Notes under the pieces: model-generated
Databases searched by the model: none
What the model was told of the DNA's origin: nothing
Seen by the model: only the letters and a program-made list of their open reading frames with translations
Origin: Rhodospirillaceae bacterium
GTDB taxonomy: Bacteria; Pseudomonadota; Alphaproteobacteria; Rhodospirillales_A; Casp-alpha2
DNA: 9,980 bases
Assembly (NCBI GenBank): GCA_003488105.1
Contig: DNMS01000302.1
Span: forward strand, 1 to 9,980
Reading direction: 5' to 3'
Part shown: positions 7,299 to 9,980 of the stretch, piece by piece
Layout of the letters: each line of letters begins with the position of its first letter
How positions within the stretch are numbered: position 1 is the stretch's first letter
Made by a program: the position numbers and the translations under genes

Positions 7299-7334
7299 GG
7301 GCCAGATCGTCCGGTTGCGGATAACAGGGCGATC

Positions 7335-9182
7335 TTAGCGCCGGCCAAACAACTTTTCGATATCCGACAGCTTCAGTTCCACATAGGTCGGCCGACCATG
7401 GCTGCACTGCCCGGAATGGGGGGTCGCCTCCATCTCGCGCAGCAGGCGGTTCATTTCGTCGGCGTTCAGGCGCCGGCCGGCGCGGATTGATCCGTGACAG
7501 GCCATGGTCGCGCAGACGTCGCCGATGCGTTCGGCCAGCGCGATGGTTTCGCCGTATTCTGCCAGATCGTCGGCCAGATCGCGGATCACGCCCTGGATGT
7601 CCATGTCGCCCAGCAGGGCCGGGGTTTCGCGCACGACCACGGCGCCGGGGCCGAAGCCCTCGATCACCAGGCCCATCTCGGCCAGCTCATCCGCGCGGGC
7701 AAGCAGGCGGTCGACCGCCGGCTCCTCCATCTCGACAACCTCGGGGATCAGCAGCATCTGGCGGTTGACCCCACCGGACGCCATCGCCGTCTTGATCTTT
7801 TCCTGGGTCAGGCGCTCATGCGCCGCATGCTGATCGACGATGACCAGGCCGTCCGCCGTCTGGGCGATCACGTAGGTGGCATGCACCTGGGCCCGTGCCA
7901 CGCCCAGGGGATATTCGGCTGGAAACTGTTCCGGCGCAGCGCCGCCGTCCGAGTCCATCGTCATCGGCACGCTGGGGGCGCGGTCGAGATCGGGCAGGGG
8001 TGCATAAAGGTCCGACAACCCTTGGGGCCGCGCGGCTGGGGCATAGGCCCTGCCATAACCTCCGCCGCCGCTCCGGCCCAGGGGCAGGGCGCCGCCAGGG
8101 TTTTGACTGGGCCGGAAGGCACCCAGGGCGGCTCCGGCCACGGTGGTGGACGCCCGGTGGCCGGCTTCGGCCAGGGCATGCTTCAAGGCGCTGACGATCA
8201 GGCCGCGCACCACCCCGGCGTCGCGGAACCGGACTTCGGTCTTGGCCGGATGGACGTTGACGTCGACCTCGGTCGGCGGCACCTCCAGAAACAGCGCCAG
8301 CAGGGGATGGCGGTCGGAGGCCAAAAATTCCCGATACGCCCCCCTGACCGCACCCAGCAGCAGGCGGTCGCGCACGGGCCGGCCGTTGACGAACAGGAAC
8401 TGCATGGCGGCGTTGCCGCGGTTCAGGGTCGGCACCCCGGCATGGCCGGAAAGCCGGATGCCCTCGCGGACCGCGTCGATGGTCATGGCGTTGTCGGCGA
8501 AGGGGCGGCCCATGATGCCGGCCAGGCGTTCCAGGCGCGCCGCGGACGCATCGTCGCCCAGGCGCGGGGTGACGGCGTTCAGCTTGATCAGGTCGCGGGT
8601 GCCGTCGGACAGGGTGAAGGCGATTTCCGGATGGGCCATGGCTAGGCGGTTCAGGGTTTCGACCACATGGTTCTGTTCCGTGCGCGCGGCCTTGAGGAAT
8701 TTGAGTCGGGCCGGCGTGGCATAAAATAGGTCGCGTACGTCGACCCGGGTGCCGTGGGGATGGGCGGCGGGCTGGGCCTTGGCGGGACCGCCGCCTTCGA
8801 CCGTGACGGCCCAGGCTTGCTCGGCGCCCTCTGGGCGCGAGGTAATGGTCATGCGCGCGACGGCGGCCATGGAGGGCAGGGCCTCGCCCCTGAACCCCAG
8901 GGTGGACACGGCCATCAGGTCGTCGTCGGGCAGTTTCGACGTGGCGTGGCGTTCCAGCGCCAGTTGGATTTCATCGGGGGTCATGCCGCAGCCGTCGTCG
9001 GTCACGGTGATCGCCGTCTGCCCGCCGTCGCGAATCACGACTTCGATGCGTCTGGCGCCGGCGTCGATGGCGTTTTCGACCAGTTCCTTCACCGCCGAGG
9101 CCGGGCGTTCCACCACCTCGCCGGCGGCGATGCGGTTGACCACGGTCTCCGGCAGGCGGCGGATAACGGGGGGATTGATCAT
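7335..9182 (-). CDS. mutL: DNA mismatch repair protein MutL (endonuclease type)
   Basis: MutL links mismatch recognition by MutS to strand incision and removal. The 615-residue protein has the N-terminal GHKL ATPase: [19 protein letters not shown] (16-34), Glu36 and Asn37 in [15 protein letters not shown] (62-67), HATSKL (79-84) and GFRGEAL (96-102). [11 protein letters not shown] marks the end of that region. A Gly/Pro-rich linker lies at about 350-430. The C-terminal dimerisation domain carries [12 protein letters not shown] (450-461), matching the metal-binding endonuclease motif DQHA(X)2E(X)4E. It also has ACHGSIR (Cys562), QCSHGRP (Cys593, His595) and a final LFGRR. This indicates a nicking MutL, as expected in bacteria lacking the MutH/Dam system. 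The start ATG overlaps the pgi stop as ATGA, with GGGGA at 9189-9193 six bases upstream. Confidence 0.97.
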   Translation of the reverse strand: MINPPVIRRLPETVVNRIAAGEVVERPASAVKELVENAIDAGARRIEVVIRDGGQTAITVTDDGCGMTPDEIQLALERHATSKLPDDDLMAVSTLGFRGEALPSMAAVARMTITSRPEGAEQAWAVTVEGGGPAKAQPAAHPHGTRVDVRDLFYATPARLKFLKAARTEQNHVVETLNRLAMAHPEIAFTLSDGTRDLIKLNAVTPRLGDDASAARLERLAGIMGRPFADNAMTIDAVREGIRLSGHAGVPTLNRGNAAMQFLFVNGRPVRDRLLLGAVRGAYREFLASDRHPLLALFLEVPPTEVDVNVHPAKTEVRFRDAGVVRGLIVSALKHALAEAGHRASTTVAGAALGAFRPSQNPGGALPLGRSGGGGYGRAYAPAARPQGLSDLYAPLPDLDRAPSVPMTMDSDGGAAPEQFPAEYPLGVARAQVHATYVIAQTADGLVIVDQHAAHERLTQEKIKTAMASGGVNRQMLLIPEVVEMEEPAVDRLLARADELAEMGLVIEGFGPGAVVVRETPALLGDMDIQGVIRDLADDLAEYGETIALAERIGDVCATMACHGSIRAGRRLNADEMNRLLREMEATPHSGQCSHGRPTYVELKLSDIEKLFGRR

Positions 9183-9980
9183 GAACCGTCCCCGCCGCTC
9201 CGGACCCGGCGAATGCGGGCGAGCAGGCTGCGGGTCGAGGCATCCAGCCCCGGGGCGTCCGCGCCCTGGGCAAGGGCCCTGGTCAGCGGCCCGGCAAGCT
9301 CCTTGCCCAGCTCGACCCCGAACTGGTCAAAGGAATTGACGTTCCAGATGACGCCCTGGACGAACACCTTGTGCTCGTACAGCGCCAGCAGCATGCCGAA
9401 GGTGCGCGGGTCCAGCCGATCAAGCAGGATCGTGGTCGATGGCCGGTTGCCGGAAAACTGCTTGTGCGGCGGCACGTCCGGCCCGGCCTTGCGGCCGAGC
9501 GCCAGGGCCGCCGGCTGAGCCAGGAAATTGGCCAGCAGCTTGTCGTGATGATCGCCCGCCGGATGGGCCGGCGCCACGGCGGCGATGAAGTCGGCGGAGA
9601 TCAGGTCCATGCCCTGATGGAGCAGCTGATAGAACGCATGCTGGCCGTTGGTGCCCGCCTGGCCGAACACGACGGGGGCGGTGGGTTGGGCCACGGGCGC
9701 GCCGTTCCGATCGACGGCCTTGCCGTTGCTTTCCATTTCCAACTGCTGCAGGTAGTCGGGCAGGCCGTCCAGCAGTTGGTCGTAGGGCAGCACCGCATGG
9801 GCGGCGGCCCCTTCGAAATTGCGATTCCAGATGCCGGCCAGCGCCAGCAGCACGGGCAGGTTTTCCGCCAGTGGCGTTTCCAGGAAATGGCGGTCCATGT
9901 CCCGGGCCCCCGCCAAAAAATCGCGGAACAGGTTCATGCCTAGCGTCAGGGCCAGCGGCAGCCCGATCGCCGACCAAACC
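9179..9980 (-). CDS. pgi: Glucose-6-phosphate isomerase, C-terminal half, begins outside the window
   Basis: Pgi interconverts glucose 6-phosphate and fructose 6-phosphate in the cytoplasm. The frame is open to the window edge: upstream of the internal Met at 9937 it reads [14 protein letters not shown], the conserved WSAIGLP segment, so the gene continues past 9980. About 267 residues are present of a usual length near 550. Catalytic elements seen are EMESNGK, with the base glutamate encoded at 9731-9733, and [15 protein letters not shown], with the catalytic His at 9638-9640. [17 protein letters not shown] also fits, with its Lys at 9302-9304. FGQAGTNGQ replaces the more common GEPGTNGQ, a conservative variant outside the catalytic residues. 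The stop overlaps the mutL start (ATGA). The C-terminus ends in an Arg/Ser/Gly tail. Confidence 0.95.
   Translation of the reverse strand, partial: VWSAIGLPLALTLGMNLFRDFLAGARDMDRHFLETPLAENLPVLLALAGIWNRNFEGAAAHAVLPYDQLLDGLPDYLQQLEMESNGKAVDRNGAPVAQPTAPVVFGQAGTNGQHAFYQLLHQGMDLISADFIAAVAPAHPAGDHHDKLLANFLAQPAALALGRKAGPDVPPHKQFSGNRPSTTILLDRLDPRTFGMLLALYEHKVFVQGVIWNVNSFDQFGVELGKELAGPLTRALAQGADAPGLDASTRSLLARIRRVRSGGDGS

Noticed and set aside
7494..8645. Plus-strand open frame (383 codons) within mutL
   Set aside because: It is fully contained in mutL on the opposite strand. Its Gly/His/Gln-rich translation mirrors the MutL codons and shows no domain.

Overview
The window is a compact, GC-rich stretch of bacterial chromosome. 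It holds ten protein-coding genes packed almost end to end, two of them cut by the window edges. The products and the gene order (an M23 peptidase next to xseA, xseA divergent from purD, a DUF1244 protein, tadA divergent from rluB with rsmD behind it, and an endonuclease-type mutL) point to an alphaproteobacterium. It is most likely in or near the Rhodospirillales; that placement is judged from protein character only.

Layout. Positions 1-1815 (minus strand) carry xseA, the large subunit of exonuclease VII, followed by the start of a periplasmic M23-type peptidase whose GTG start overlaps the xseA stop codon. purD (de novo purine synthesis) is divergent at 1917-3191. A likely promoter at 3206-3234 then drives a two-gene unit of unknown function: a small DUF1244 protein (3299-3616) and a DUF6352-like protein (3620-4645). 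It converges on tadA (4666-5139, minus), the tRNA adenosine-34 deaminase. tadA is divergent, across 62 bases, from rluB and rsmD (5202-6564), a 23S rRNA pseudouridine synthase and a 16S rRNA guanine-N2 methyltransferase, so 4666-6564 is an RNA-modification block. The right third (6540-9980, minus) reads pgi (C-terminal half only), mutL, then a protein with a methyltransferase-like Rossmann fold and no known function. pgi and mutL overlap by four bases, and the third gene follows mutL by 36 bases, so this looks like one operon.

No mobile elements, CRISPR arrays, RNA genes, prophage genes or defence systems were found. Apart from short intergenic gaps the whole window is coding, and no stretch over 300 bases lacks a gene. 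This is mainly a housekeeping region. The points worth a second look are the DUF1244/DUF6352 pair, the unassigned gene behind mutL, and three promoter-like pairs (xseA, tadA, rluB) placed so that transcripts could begin at or next to the start codon.
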